From positions 2,659,001 through 2,723,000 of the forward strand of contig JAUCEF010000013.1 in assembly GCA_033558025.1 (NCBI GenBank): a stretch of DNA of 64,000 nt. The letters run 5' to 3'. The DNA is from Phytophthora sp. 'mugwort' (lineage: Eukaryota > Oomycota > Peronosporomycetes > Peronosporales > Peronosporaceae). Positions 1-10,041 of this stretch are shown here, piece after piece. How positions within the stretch are numbered: the stretch's first letter is position 1; each line of letters starts with the position of its first letter. The notes beneath the pieces are model-generated. The model was not told the origin of the DNA. It saw only the letters and a list, made by a program, of their open reading frames with translations, and did no database searches. Made by a program: the position numbers and the translations under genes.

Positions 1-3000
1 AGCCAGCAAGCTGGTTCTGCAGCTTCTGTGCCTGCTGCATGCGGCCAAAGACAATCAGCATTTCGAGTAATCCACGAACCTCTCGTGCTAACGCTGCATT
101 CGGTCGTAGTTCGGAAAGCTGCTGTTCGACGTAAGCTTCTTCTTCGGCACTGCCCTCTTTCATTCGTTTTCGTCTCTCTCGACGAGAGGGAAACCCTGCG
201 AGCTTTGCCTTTGTCTTCGGTTTCTCGTCAATATTTCCCAAAGTTTGGGTAGCGTAGAAGTGGCTAGCCGTCGCCATGGATAATGACTGCATCGAGAAGT
301 TGCCAATCCTTGGAGCGCTATTGTGGCTGCCGATTGAACTGACAGAAGCATAGGAAAGAGCACTATCTGCAGCACTCGAAGCACCAGAACGAATGCTGCC
401 CGCATCAGTATCGGCGTCTCCTCCTTTCCCGTGAGTCCATCGACTCCCGTCGATACCATGCAGCTTGAAAAGCCGCTTTTGCTCACGAATGCTAGTCAGA
501 CGCTTCCAGTGCTTGATATACTGCTTTTCCTTGCGTTCCAACTCTTCTTGGACATCCTCGCAACACTGTAGCACACCAGGTTCCACGTCACTCTCCACCA
601 GGTCGTTCCGTTGGTGGAGAGAAGCTATACGTAACGCCTCTTGCCACTGTTGGTGCGTGACTAGCAGCGCCACCGCTTCATCGATATCATTGCAGTACTC
701 GACGTAGATTCTTACCACAGCCAGAATATCGTCAGCAGCTCCATCTTGTTGCTGCTCGTGTTTGTTTAAAAGTTCTTGTGCGATGGCGTATGCTTCGCCG
801 CGGAGTTTGTCAGGAGTCTGTTGATCGCGAGCGCTAAGTGACAGCGCCATCTGCCACTTGTTTGCAGCGATAAACGAGCGTCGTGCTTTTTCCTTCTCGG
901 AAGCCGCCAAATAGACGAAAGCTGCAGCCTCGTATTTTTTATCCGCCTCGAGGAAATCGCCCTTTAGTCGCAGGATTTCTTGACGAAAGACACAATCACT
1001 CTTCGATGATGCAGGAGCTTGGGAGAATAACACAAGGGCTTGGTCATACAGTTCTCCTTGCTTGATCAGATCAAGAGCCATTGTTTGCAGCTTGCTCTTT
1101 TCCACTTCATTATCAGCACTAGTTTCATTAATCAATGTGGTTACATGAGTCAGCGCGCGTGCGTGTCGTTTGAGATGGACGTCGATCGTGTATTTCCGCC
1201 AGTTTTCGTTCCCCAGACGTGCCACACGGTCTAGGAATGGGACGTATTCCTTTGGATCCCGCTGGGAGTGAGTAGCTACCGTCCGCACGAGGTCCAGATC
1301 ATACAATCCCAACGCTTCCGAGTACAGACTGTCCACGTCTGTCAGCATGATAAGATGTTTGATAGCACGCGTTGCTGCTGCACGATTGTGTACTGAGCGA
1401 GTCTCCTGATCACCGTCGTTCTGACGAAGAAGCTGCTGAATTTTACCGAGTGCTTGATCAAAACGTGGGGGCGACTGCTTCACAGCACTCGTCACGAAAG
1501 GAAGCAGTAGAGCTGTCTCTGTTTCGTCTCCAGTACCAGCCAACTCTTGAATTGCACGCATAAATTCATGACACACTGCGTTCACTTTCCCTACACCAGC
1601 GTAGTCTTCGCCACTTACTTTCTCTTTCATCGTTTCTTTCACTGTGTTCAATGGCTCAAGTAGCGGGCGATATTTCGTGAACCACACGTCAACGGGGTGT
1701 AGATTGGTGATGAAGAGACATAGTCTATCACTGGTAATTGGAGCTGATCTTGTCGAAAGAAGACGCTGAAGGAGGAAACGAGAAAAACTTTTGATGAAAG
1801 TCTGAGGATCCAAGTCGACAAGGATATTCAAGTCGAGTCGATGGCGGCGACATAGTTCCAATGCTGCGACGTAGTGGTGCGCTTGAATTTGCTGCACGAC
1901 AAGTGCTAAGACCAACAGGCGCGGGGACATGCACTCGAGGTTCCCGCGTGGCATTTGAACGATGACACTGGCTTGCTGACCCACCGTCGCGACTAGCAGA
2001 GCTCCACGTTCGATTGCGCGCGATTCACACTTGACAGCGTCGGAGACTGAAGTGTGACCAGTAGAATACCTCAGTAGACCAGACAACGGCGCGATATGAA
2101 GCTGAGACTCACGTCCTTGTGTCGTGAATAGAAGCACTGAAGACAGCACACTGTAGCGGAAGGACGAACAAGCAGAAGCAAATACTTCCCCGTTCACGTA
2201 TAATCTTGCACTCGAACCTTCTAGGCCAATCACCACCATGTTTTCTTCTGCTGGTTCACTTTGTTCCTTGATAGACTGGCAAGCGAGCACAGTGAGATGT
2301 GAGAAGACCGGGAACGTACTAGCTACTCGCATTGGCACCGACGTTTTATCCGACAAAGCATCCAACGTGTACACAGCACCGCTCTGAATCTGTACAGCAT
2401 GCGCGACAGGGACTTCTTCGGTCATCATTTGGTCGACTTCGGTGTATACTTGCTGGACCTCGCACGCTCTTCGGACGTCGAAGAGTTCAATAAGACGAAC
2501 TGTGGCTGTCCCTCCGCTCTCTGTCTTTGCAGTGAGGTTGTCCATTGAGCAGAGTACAAGCTGATCCTGTGGTCCAGTTTTACCGGCAAAAACGAGTCGA
2601 CGAGACTTGGTGTTGAAACGAACCCAGAGAAGACTCGAGAGTGTGAAAGCTTCGCCATCCGTTACAGTGTGGGGTAAGGTAACAGTTGTCATCGTCATCG
2701 GCACGTCTGGATGTCCGCTTCGAGCCTCAGCGTTTGGTAAAGGAGGCAAACCTGCTGCCGAAGCACGAGTATCCGCTGGTGTGAGGTAGTTTTCCACTAT
2801 AATCACTTTTCCATTGGCGAGAAGTACAAGCAACGCCTCAGTCTGCGCGTCAAACACAACAGAGTTGATTGCTGCATCAAACGTGGTTTGGAGCAGTGCA
2901 TACGGTGGCGGAACCATCGCACGGTGAAGTGGTGTAAGCAGCAACTTTAAACCATCGATAACGCCCGTTACTGCCACACTGTGACACTGTGGCGTTACTT

Positions 3001-4198
3001 CTTGGTCCTCTTCACGAGTCAGCTGCAATTGTTGACCATCAGATTCAACGCTGTATATATCCCAAGCAAACTCATGTTCATAGAAAGTAAGCGCTTGCGT
3101 GCGTGACGAGCAAGCAACAAGGTTTAACCGGCCTGCCACCTCTTCGTCCCACGCACAACCAACAAGTCGGTCGTCAGTAGGAAATTGAAGCTCCTGCTTC
3201 AAATACCAATGGTAATTCTTCCTCGACCACAGCTGAATAACCATTCTCTGCTCGCTATTACCTTCATCATCTGTCGGATGAACGCTTACCGCAAGTGTAT
3301 CTGACGTCGTATTCCATCGCAGAGTTCCCACACGATACTGCGGTGCGCGATATGCCGCTGGGATGACAAACTCACCATGACGCAGTCCATTGCGCTCGAA
3401 AAACGCCACAACCAACCTCTCTTTCCGCACTTCGTAGCTCGCAATTAACGCTAAGCTCTGACTCCAAGCCAAGGACGAGCCTAGTCCAGGTATTGCACGC
3501 CCGTCCTCCAGTCTTCCCAGTGCATGGAACTCCAGCTGCTCTGTAAACACCGCCACCTTCTGCTCCACACCACTCTGCACCTTATCATCGCTGTCTCTTC
3601 TCTTTGTTGCAATATTCAACGCCAGGAACTTGGCGTCTTCACGCCAGCAAAGTTCACAGCACCACTGCTCGTCGTCTCGTCCACAGCTGAGTAGCTCCAG
3701 CTCCGAGGGCAGAGAGCTCTCGATCTCCGTCTCGTGGAGCACCTCCCAGTCGTTACTCATGACCAGAAGCGAGCCTCCGCCAGTGACAAGCGACAGCATC
3801 TCCTGGTTGTCGCTCCACGCCACCGCACGCAGGCCGCTGTCCACACTGCCGACCTCTTTGCCGTCCATGGCGTCCACGTTCACCGAGACGATTGCGCCGC
3901 TGGTAGACGCGCACACGAGCGTGCCCAGTTCCGCCGAGTAGCTCATCCACTTCCAGCAATCAGCATTTGCGCCCTCATTGTCCACGCACTCACGTAAGTC
4001 CAGGAATAATTTTAGAGTTTTGGACGGAGACTGCGCGTCCTGTTCGTCAAACTGCAACGACTCGATGTGTCCACTAGAGCGCAAGAAAAACACCTGGGTG
4101 TCGCCAGGGATTGAGTCGAACGCAACGCACTGGTCGGTATGAGATAAAGACGACTCTAGCGCCCACACGCACCGCTGCAGCGACACCAAGTTGCGCAT
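1..4198 (-). CDS. ELP1: Elongator complex protein 1 (ELP1/IKAP), C-terminus cut by window edge
   Basis: One open frame of about 1,399 codons runs on the minus strand from an ATG at 4198 to the left edge without a stop. An in-frame TAA lies a few codons upstream of the ATG, which fixes this start. The protein begins MRNLVSLQRCVW. Its N-terminal two thirds look like the paired WD40-type propellers of ELP1 (for example WKWMSYSAELGTLVCAST and VVAFFERNGLRHGEFVIP), and its C-terminal third is helical and TPR-like (SEALGLYDLDLVRTVATHS, KYEAAAFVYLAASEKEKA). A basic patch (KTKARRVSLSSRERRKRMK) near the cut end resembles the region that binds tRNA in ELP1. Elongator installs xcm5 modifications at wobble U34 of tRNAs. 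ELP1 is usually about 1,300-1,400 residues, so little is missing. No intron was needed. Identification is by family pattern and is confident. Confidence 0.9.
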   Translation of the reverse strand, partial: MRNLVSLQRCVWALESSLSHTDQCVAFDSIPGDTQVFFLRSSGHIESLQFDEQDAQSPSKTLKLFLDLRECVDNEGANADCWKWMSYSAELGTLVCASTSGAIVSVNVDAMDGKEVGSVDSGLRAVAWSDNQEMLSLVTGGGSLLVMSNDWEVLHETEIESSLPSELELLSCGRDDEQWCCELCWREDAKFLALNIATKRRDSDDKVQSGVEQKVAVFTEQLEFHALGRLEDGRAIPGLGSSLAWSQSLALIASYEVRKERLVVAFFERNGLRHGEFVIPAAYRAPQYRVGTLRWNTTSDTLAVSVHPTDDEGNSEQRMVIQLWSRKNYHWYLKQELQFPTDDRLVGCAWDEEVAGRLNLVACSSRTQALTFYEHEFAWDIYSVESDGQQLQLTREEDQEVTPQCHSVAVTGVIDGLKLLLTPLHRAMVPPPYALLQTTFDAAINSVVFDAQTEALLVLLANGKVIIVENYLTPADTRASAAGLPPLPNAEARSGHPDVPMTMTTVTLPHTVTDGEAFTLSSLLWVRFNTKSRRLVFAGKTGPQDQLVLCSMDNLTAKTESGGTATVRLIELFDVRRACEVQQVYTEVDQMMTEEVPVAHAVQIQSGAVYTLDALSDKTSVPMRVASTFPVFSHLTVLACQSIKEQSEPAEENMVVIGLEGSSARLYVNGEVFASACSSFRYSVLSSVLLFTTQGRESQLHIAPLSGLLRYSTGHTSVSDAVKCESRAIERGALLVATVGQQASVIVQMPRGNLECMSPRLLVLALVVQQIQAHHYVAALELCRRHRLDLNILVDLDPQTFIKSFSRFLLQRLLSTRSAPITSDRLCLFITNLHPVDVWFTKYRPLLEPLNTVKETMKEKVSGEDYAGVGKVNAVCHEFMRAIQELAGTGDETETALLLPFVTSAVKQSPPRFDQALGKIQQLLRQNDGDQETRSVHNRAAATRAIKHLIMLTDVDSLYSEALGLYDLDLVRTVATHSQRDPKEYVPFLDRVARLGNENWRKYTIDVHLKRHARALTHVTTLINETSADNEVEKSKLQTMALDLIKQGELYDQALVLFSQAPASSKSDCVFRQEILRLKGDFLEADKKYEAAAFVYLAASEKEKARRSFIAANKWQMALSLSARDQQTPDKLRGEAYAIAQELLNKHEQQQDGAADDILAVVRIYVEYCNDIDEAVALLVTHQQWQEALRIASLHQRNDLVESDVEPGVLQCCEDVQEELERKEKQYIKHWKRLTSIREQKRLFKLHGIDGSRWTHGKGGDADTDAGSIRSGASSAADSALSYASVSSIGSHNSAPRIGNFSMQSLSMATASHFYATQTLGNIDEKPKTKAKLAGFPSRRERRKRMKEGSAEEEAYVEQQLSELRPNAALAREVRGLLEMLIVFGRMQQAQKLQNQLAG

Positions 4199-4297
4199 CG
4201 GGGCCACTGACCACCAAGCGATTTAATGTCGAAAATATTGAAAATGATAAATAAATAACTGACGAAATATGTATTTAATTTAATTTTACAGATAGTC
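4199..4297. promoter_or_regulatory. Very short divergent promoter between ELP1 and the P4H/GlcNAc-transferase gene
   Basis: Only 99 bases separate the two divergent start codons. The stretch is AT-rich (about 4222-4290) and must carry both core promoters, or overlap transcribed leaders. No specific box was identified with confidence. Confidence 0.5.
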
Positions 4298-6576
4298 ATG
4301 GACACCAAGACTCTGCTTAACGCGCTGTCGCCGCAGCTGCAGGAGCTGGTGGAAGCCTCTCTGGGGGCGAAGCTGCCGTCGCATGCAGCCCGCAAACCCA
4401 AGCAACAGTATCGAAAGCCCTCGTCTTCTGACAGTGAGGTGAAGACGCGTGACGGCTCAACGCCCGGCGGTTTGGACTCCTCGTGTCGTGCATCGAAACT
4501 CAATCCGTCTGAGCTCTTCGGTGCGTTGCTCAGCTCTGATTCATTAGTGTCTGCATATTATCGCTGTACTGATTGTAGTTCGCAGCTCTGAAGCACCCAG
4601 ATTCCCCTGGTTTCGTCGTGAAGGAGGGATTCCTGGGACGTCAGAACGCGTTGGCGGTCAGAGACGCACTGACGGAGCTAGCGAGCGAAGACATGCTCCA
4701 TGAGGCTAAAGTTGGCACCGGTGGAAACCTGCGCAACGATCGAGTAATGCGTGGGGACAAAATCCGTTGGGTCCAGCCCCCAAGCGACTTGAGCACCCCA
4801 ACGAAAAGCGTTAACCCCGCTATTTTGCATCTGCGCCGACACGTGGAGTCGCTCGTGTATGGACTCAAGAAGGTCTCGCCCAAGATGGACTTGCGCAATA
4901 TCGTGTCCATACAGTTCGCTGTCTTCGTACGTGGCAGCTTTGTAAGAAATGTGATGCACGTGAATGTTATGCTGATGTGACACTGGTGAAAATGTGCTTG
5001 CAGCCAGGAAATGGTGCACGATTTACGAAGCATTTGGACACCCACTCGAACGTGCAGAAGGATGAACGTGGAGTGATGTACAGGGATGGACTTGTTCGTC
5101 TTATCACGTGTGTGTACTACCTGAACGACCAATGGGAACCAGACCATGGCGGTCAGCTTCGAGTTCACCTGAAGGACTGTGAGCACCTATCGGCTTGCCA
5201 CTGGGACGTCCCACCCAAACTTGATACACTTCTGGTGTTTCGAAGCCTTGATGTTGAGCATGAGGTGATGCCGACGTATAGGGAGCGTAAAGCTGTGACG
5301 ATTTGGTATTACGGCAAGCCACCCGAAAGTGTGTCTGCTCTAGCGAGGACTGCTGCGGGATCCGTACCGCGTCCACTCCCCTTTACTTTAGGAATCGATC
5401 CTGACCACACGAAGCAAGCGTCCATTTTCGTCGCAATTCCAAGCTACCGCGACTCGGAATGTAGACACACAGTCGATAGCTTGTTTGCACAAGCAACATT
5501 TCCAGAACGAATCTCTATCGGTGTTTACTTGCAGACAGACGATGACGACTATACTCAAACGTACCTGGAGAGTAAGTACTCTACGAACAAGATCCGTGTC
5601 CATTGGGTAGACTTTCGAAAGGCTGCAGGTCCCTGTGTGGCACGTGCACAGACGCAGAAGTTGTGGCAGGGCGAGGAATTCTATCTCCAGATTGACAGTC
5701 ACATGCGATTCCGTCCTGGGTGGGATTGTTTCCTGATCAATGAACTGGGAAAATGTTCTTCAACGAAGCCAATCCTAACGACGTATCCCCTTGGCTATGC
5801 GTTGCCAAATGAGGTAAGACGTACAAGTAGAACATATTTGAATTATTGTTTAATCATCTAAAGGTATTTTTACGTTTATTCTCAGGTTTCAGGGGAGTGT
5901 CGCCCTACACTCCTTTGTGCTTCTTCTTTCGACGACCTTGGAATGTTGCGCCAAATTGGCAAAATAGTAGCGAAAACATCGACCGAGTGGGTGGATAGAT
6001 ATATTACAACTGCATTGGATGTATACGGGTGGAATGATAATGGATCCATTTGTGGTAACTTTCATTTTTCTGTATTGGTTTTGTAGGCCGTTGTCATCGC
6101 TTTTTTGGGCTGCTGGGTTTGCCTTTTCGTCGTCTAACGTGATCACGGAAGTGCCATACGATGAAAGTCTACGGTTCCTGTTTTTCGGAGAAGAATCCTC
6201 GATGGCAGCACGATTGTGGACGTCCGGGTGGGATTTCTTTACTCCATCAGAGACTGTAGTTTACCATCTTTGGACTCGAATGTATCGTCCAGTTTTTCAG
6301 GAAGTGGAAAGTGAACAAACCAAAAAATTCCGCTCAGCGTCAGCTCAATACGTCAAGCAGTTGCTGCATATTGATCAGACTTCTGGGATTCAGAACGATA
6401 GGCTTAGAAGGGGTAAGTATGCTTTAGGGACTGAGCGAAGCTTTGAGAGCTATCAGAACCATATTGGAGTTGATTTTTCCACTCGCGTTATTGAGTGGCG
6501 GGCCGAGTGGGGAGATCTTGATCCGATTCACTTTGATCTGAAAGCATGTGCGGGCAAGACTCTAACTCCGGCGTAG
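4298..6576 (+). CDS. Bifunctional Skp1-type prolyl 4-hydroxylase / hydroxyproline GlcNAc-transferase (PhyA-Gnt1 fusion)
   Basis: Proposed exons are 4298-4520, 4586-4926, 5004-5813, 5886-5986 and 6087-6576, giving 654 residues. Residues about 75-295 form a PHD2/PhyA-like 2-oxoglutarate Fe(II) dioxygenase. PGNGARFTKHLD holds the HxD iron ligands (H198, D200), and HEVMPTYRERKAVTIWYYG gives the distal His (H274) and, nine residues on, the 2OG-binding Arg (R283), the spacing of human PHD2. Residues about 329-654 match the GT60/Gnt1 family (IFVAIPSYRD, LQIDSHMRF with a D-x-H motif, SLFWAAGFAFSSS, FFGEESSMAARLWTSGWDFF). In Dictyostelium the two activities are separate proteins that hydroxylate a Skp1 proline and add GlcNAc, so the same target is inferred here. 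No signal peptide is seen, consistent with cytoplasmic action. The donor at 5987 (GTGGGT) is the least certain junction; the other joins keep frame and motif continuity. Confidence 0.85.
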
Positions 6577-6698
6577 GGGGGGGACTTAGTACACTTTTTG
6601 GCTGGTGTTGCGAGCGCGAATTCAATGCAAAAAGCAGTAAAAACACGAGTTGTGCTCTATATCCGATTTTGTACGAGTTGTACAGTGTAGTGGTCAGC

Positions 6699-9600
6699 TT
6701 ACTTGCCGACCTCAATCAGCCTTTTGCCGAGAGTGAAGTAGTAGTCGACCACGCTCTTCAGATCTTCAAGCATGATAAATTCACGCGGACAGTGAGCATC
6801 CGTGATGCTGCCGGCACCAACCAGGTACGCCTTGCCGTCGAAGTTAAAGTACGGTACGTCCGTATTGAAGCACGCGATGCCAGTGTCGTAGCCCTCCACA
6901 GTAGTCAGATGTACTGGGGCGTTAGCAGTGTAAAGTTTCATCTCCACGCGTCCAGCCACGATTTCCTGGAACCACAAAACTGGTAATTTAGTCTTTGAAA
7001 GACAATTACATGAGGCAAATCAGTTTCCAGACGACGTATAACTACAAAGTCTTACCTCGACGCGCTTGTAGACGACGTCGGGCTCAGTCACCAAGCGGAA
7101 CATAAGCATTGCCGATGACTCCTCAGCCAAAGCGTTTGCCGCTTGTCCTCCGTTGAGCAAACCGATGTTGAGGTCAGTGTTACCGTATTCCTCTGTTGTA
7201 GGCCAGCTCTCCTTCTTCAAGTCATACAGAACATCAATCATCGGATCAATTGCTGAGTCGCCCAAGTGCGGGTATCCTATGACAAACAAGAACGACCAAA
7301 GTTAGTTCGTGCGGCATGAAAGCCAATTAATGCTATCAATTCCTTACCGCTGTGTGCTGCAACGCCAATCTGCGTAAGTTGAATTTTGAGAACACCCTTT
7401 TGCATCTTCGACATCTTTAGAGCAGTAGGTTCGCCAACAACCATGTGAGCTGGCTTAACGTTGAGCTCGTTCGCCTTCTTCATGCCGCTGTGGTCGGTTT
7501 CTTCGGACACGACAAAGAGAAGCTGAACGTCATCGCCAAAACCAGCTTCGGCGAGTTTCTGCGCTGCGATCATTTGACCGGCAACCAGGCTTTTAGCATC
7601 ACAGGCACCACGACCATACAGCGTCGTGCTATCGATCCGTGAAGGAAGATACGGCGGAACAGTGTCCATGTGAGAGTTAAACAGAAGGCGCGGGGTTTTG
7701 CTGTCGCTCCGCGTAGCATACACGTTGTATCTGAAAAATGCACAAGAAAACAAGCATTACCATAATAATAAGAAAATCGATTTCCCTGAGGTCAGTGAAC
7801 ATAAGGCAAACAAACCTGTCGGCCTTCACCGCGGCATCAGGCTGCGGATCGACCTTCTGCATGTGCACACGCCAACCCCGAGCAGTGAGCCAGTCGGCGA
7901 TCGCTTGACCCACCGCGGCCTCCTCTCCCGAAGTCGAGACGATGCTGTTAAGGCCGATCGCAAGTTTCACCACGTCGTCGCTATTGACATCCGCCAGAGC
8001 AGCAGCAGCCTCGATCTGGCTTTTGTGCTCGACAGAAGCAGCAGAAGCAGCATTCTTTAATGGAATTTCTTCCTGAACCTTCTTTGAAGTCGTGTCACGC
8101 CACTTTCCGTTCACTGACGTCGCCTTCACCACGCTTGAACCGTTAGCTCCAAAGATGAATGCACCCATGAGAGACGACGGCGTCGAAAACTTGAGCTGCT
8201 CCTCCTCTATGTCGACCAACGCAAAGTCAGCAGCGTATCCCTCTTTGATTTCACCCTGCAAAGACGAAAACGATACGTCAATCAGTTGCACTAACTTCTG
8301 ACAAATTGAACTTGGCTATGCTTACCACTTGCAAGTTGAGCGATTCAGCGCCGTTCTTGGTGCCATAACGGAAGAGCAGCTTCGCTAGATCGGTCTCTGA
8401 TGTGGCGTCAGTGCAAACACCTCTCCTGCTCTCGTGCAGACGGTGCGCGTACTCCAGCCAACGCATCTCTTCGCACATATCCACACGAGCATTGCAATCC
8501 GTACCGAGGCACACGCGGTCTGAGCAGCTTGCGATGATCGGGAAGCCATCTCCCAGGTTGCCCTACAAATAAGACCAAATTGCATCAGTCAGTGCCGAGA
8601 GAGACATGTGAAACTAGCAAATACTATCACACACAATGTATGATCTCACCTCCGTCAGCGGGCAAACGCAGACGTTGCCTTTCTTTTCCACGAACTGCTT
8701 CAGCTCGTCCGCTCTGGTCCATGTGCAGTGCACTGCCGTAAACTTCTCGTCAATCTTGAGGTTCTGCAGCAGCAGGGCCATGGGTGTCTCTCCGTTGTGT
8801 GCACTCTTGCAGTCATCCACCTCCTTGGTCTGCTCCTCCAGGTGAATGTGGAACACCAACCCACGACGCACCGATTCCTCATGCAGCTTGACAATATCCG
8901 GTACCTCCACGGCACGCATCGAGTGGGCCACCACACCCAGTGACTGAGTGGGCTCATTTGCCAGTTTACTCTGCAGCGCGTCCATTTGGTTCCAGTACAT
9001 CTCGTGCGAGTCCACCTTGAAGCGCTTCTGTGATTCCACCATGGGCGCACGCTGGAAGCCGCCATGTTCGTAGTACGCGTTCAGCAGCACGATGCGGATA
9101 CCGACGTCCTTGGCCGCACGCAGTACCGTCTCGTCATAGGCAAACTCGTGTCCGTTCTTGCCCTCGCCCGGTCGGCCGTGGTGAAAGTAGTGGAACTCGC
9201 CGACACTTGTGATACCGGCGTCACGCATCTCCGAGAAGCACTGACGCGTCAAGTCGTATATTTGCTGCTCGCTCATGCCGCCCACAAGCTTGTACATCTC
9301 CTCGCGCCAGGTCCAGAAGCTGCTTTGCGCCGAGTCCTTCGGGTACGTCTCTCCGAGGCCGCGCAGGCCGCGCTGGAACGCGTGCGAGTGTGCGTTCACC
9401 ATACCAGGCAGCAGCGCACGGCACGGCAGCTTGTGTACGGCGGAAGAAGCGGCAACAGCGTCGGCCGAGCGCTTGACGGACTGGATCAGGCCGTCTGCGC
9501 CCACGGACACGTGCACATCGCGCTCGAAGGCCTCGCCCGTCCATGTAAGCTCGGGCGCCAACACGTAAGCGGCGGAGGAGTGTGGGAGCTGCATGTTGGA

Positions 9601-9708
9601 CGAGGAGTGATGGTCGTGGTGCGTGCGGTGCGTGCGCGGAATACGGAAAATAGAGCGATTGCGAAGTGTCTGCAAGCCACACGAAGTGCGAGTGAGGGCT
9701 GTGCGCAT
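6699..9708 (-). CDS. Formiminoglutamate deiminase (HutF) fused to an M20 family amidohydrolase
   Basis: Six exons, all with GT/AG borders: 9708-8650, 8562-8326, 8255-7816, 7730-7348, 7276-7056 and 6965-6699. Together they give 868 residues. Residues about 39-500 are HutF, an amidohydrolase that converts N-formimino-L-glutamate to N-formyl-L-glutamate plus ammonia: VNAHSHAFQRGLRG (HxH metal site), FHIHLEEQ, VCPLTEGNLGDGFP across the first splice, and CLGTDCNARVD. Residues about 520-868 are an ArgE/DapE-like M20 metallohydrolase with FNSHMDTVPP, GRGACDAKS, SEETDHSG, the dimerization-domain piece GVAAHSGYPHLG and a C-terminal GAGSITDAHCP histidine. All M20 metal-ligand motifs appear present. A Met at 9594 is the family-like HutF start; the 38 Arg/Ser-rich residues before it may be a mitochondrial presequence. 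HutI lies divergently next door. The substrate of the M20 half is inferred, not shown. Confidence 0.9.
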
Positions 9709-10041
9709 TGACGCAAAAGCGAGACTGCAGCATGGTAACTACAACGTTGCCGTTGAACCTCTTCAATTCGATACTGCTTGAATTTGGTATCTATATTTTG
9801 CTTATAATGTATTGCGATGTACGTGTTTACATAGGTCATACACTTGTACTATGCCAAATGGTAATGATTTTTGACTATCATCTCTTGCAATTCAATAGCT
9901 AACATGGAATATCGAATATTAGAGTCGTTCTATTTCAGTAGCTATCCAGGTTTTGACGATAAAACAATTACCGAATGTACTGAAACGTGCAATTGATTGG
10001 TCGATCATTTTCATTCGCTGCGTCCTCAGGCAACTCGATGA
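9709..10041. promoter_or_regulatory. Shared divergent promoter of the HutF-M20 and HutI genes
   Basis: The 333 bases between the divergent starts are AT-rich in the middle. A stretch near 10006-10018 (TCATTTTCATTCG) resembles the oomycete initiator (TCATTY-type, followed by T-rich sequence) and would place a short leader before HutI. Head-to-head genes for consecutive steps of one pathway suggest co-regulation; this is inference. Confidence 0.45.
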
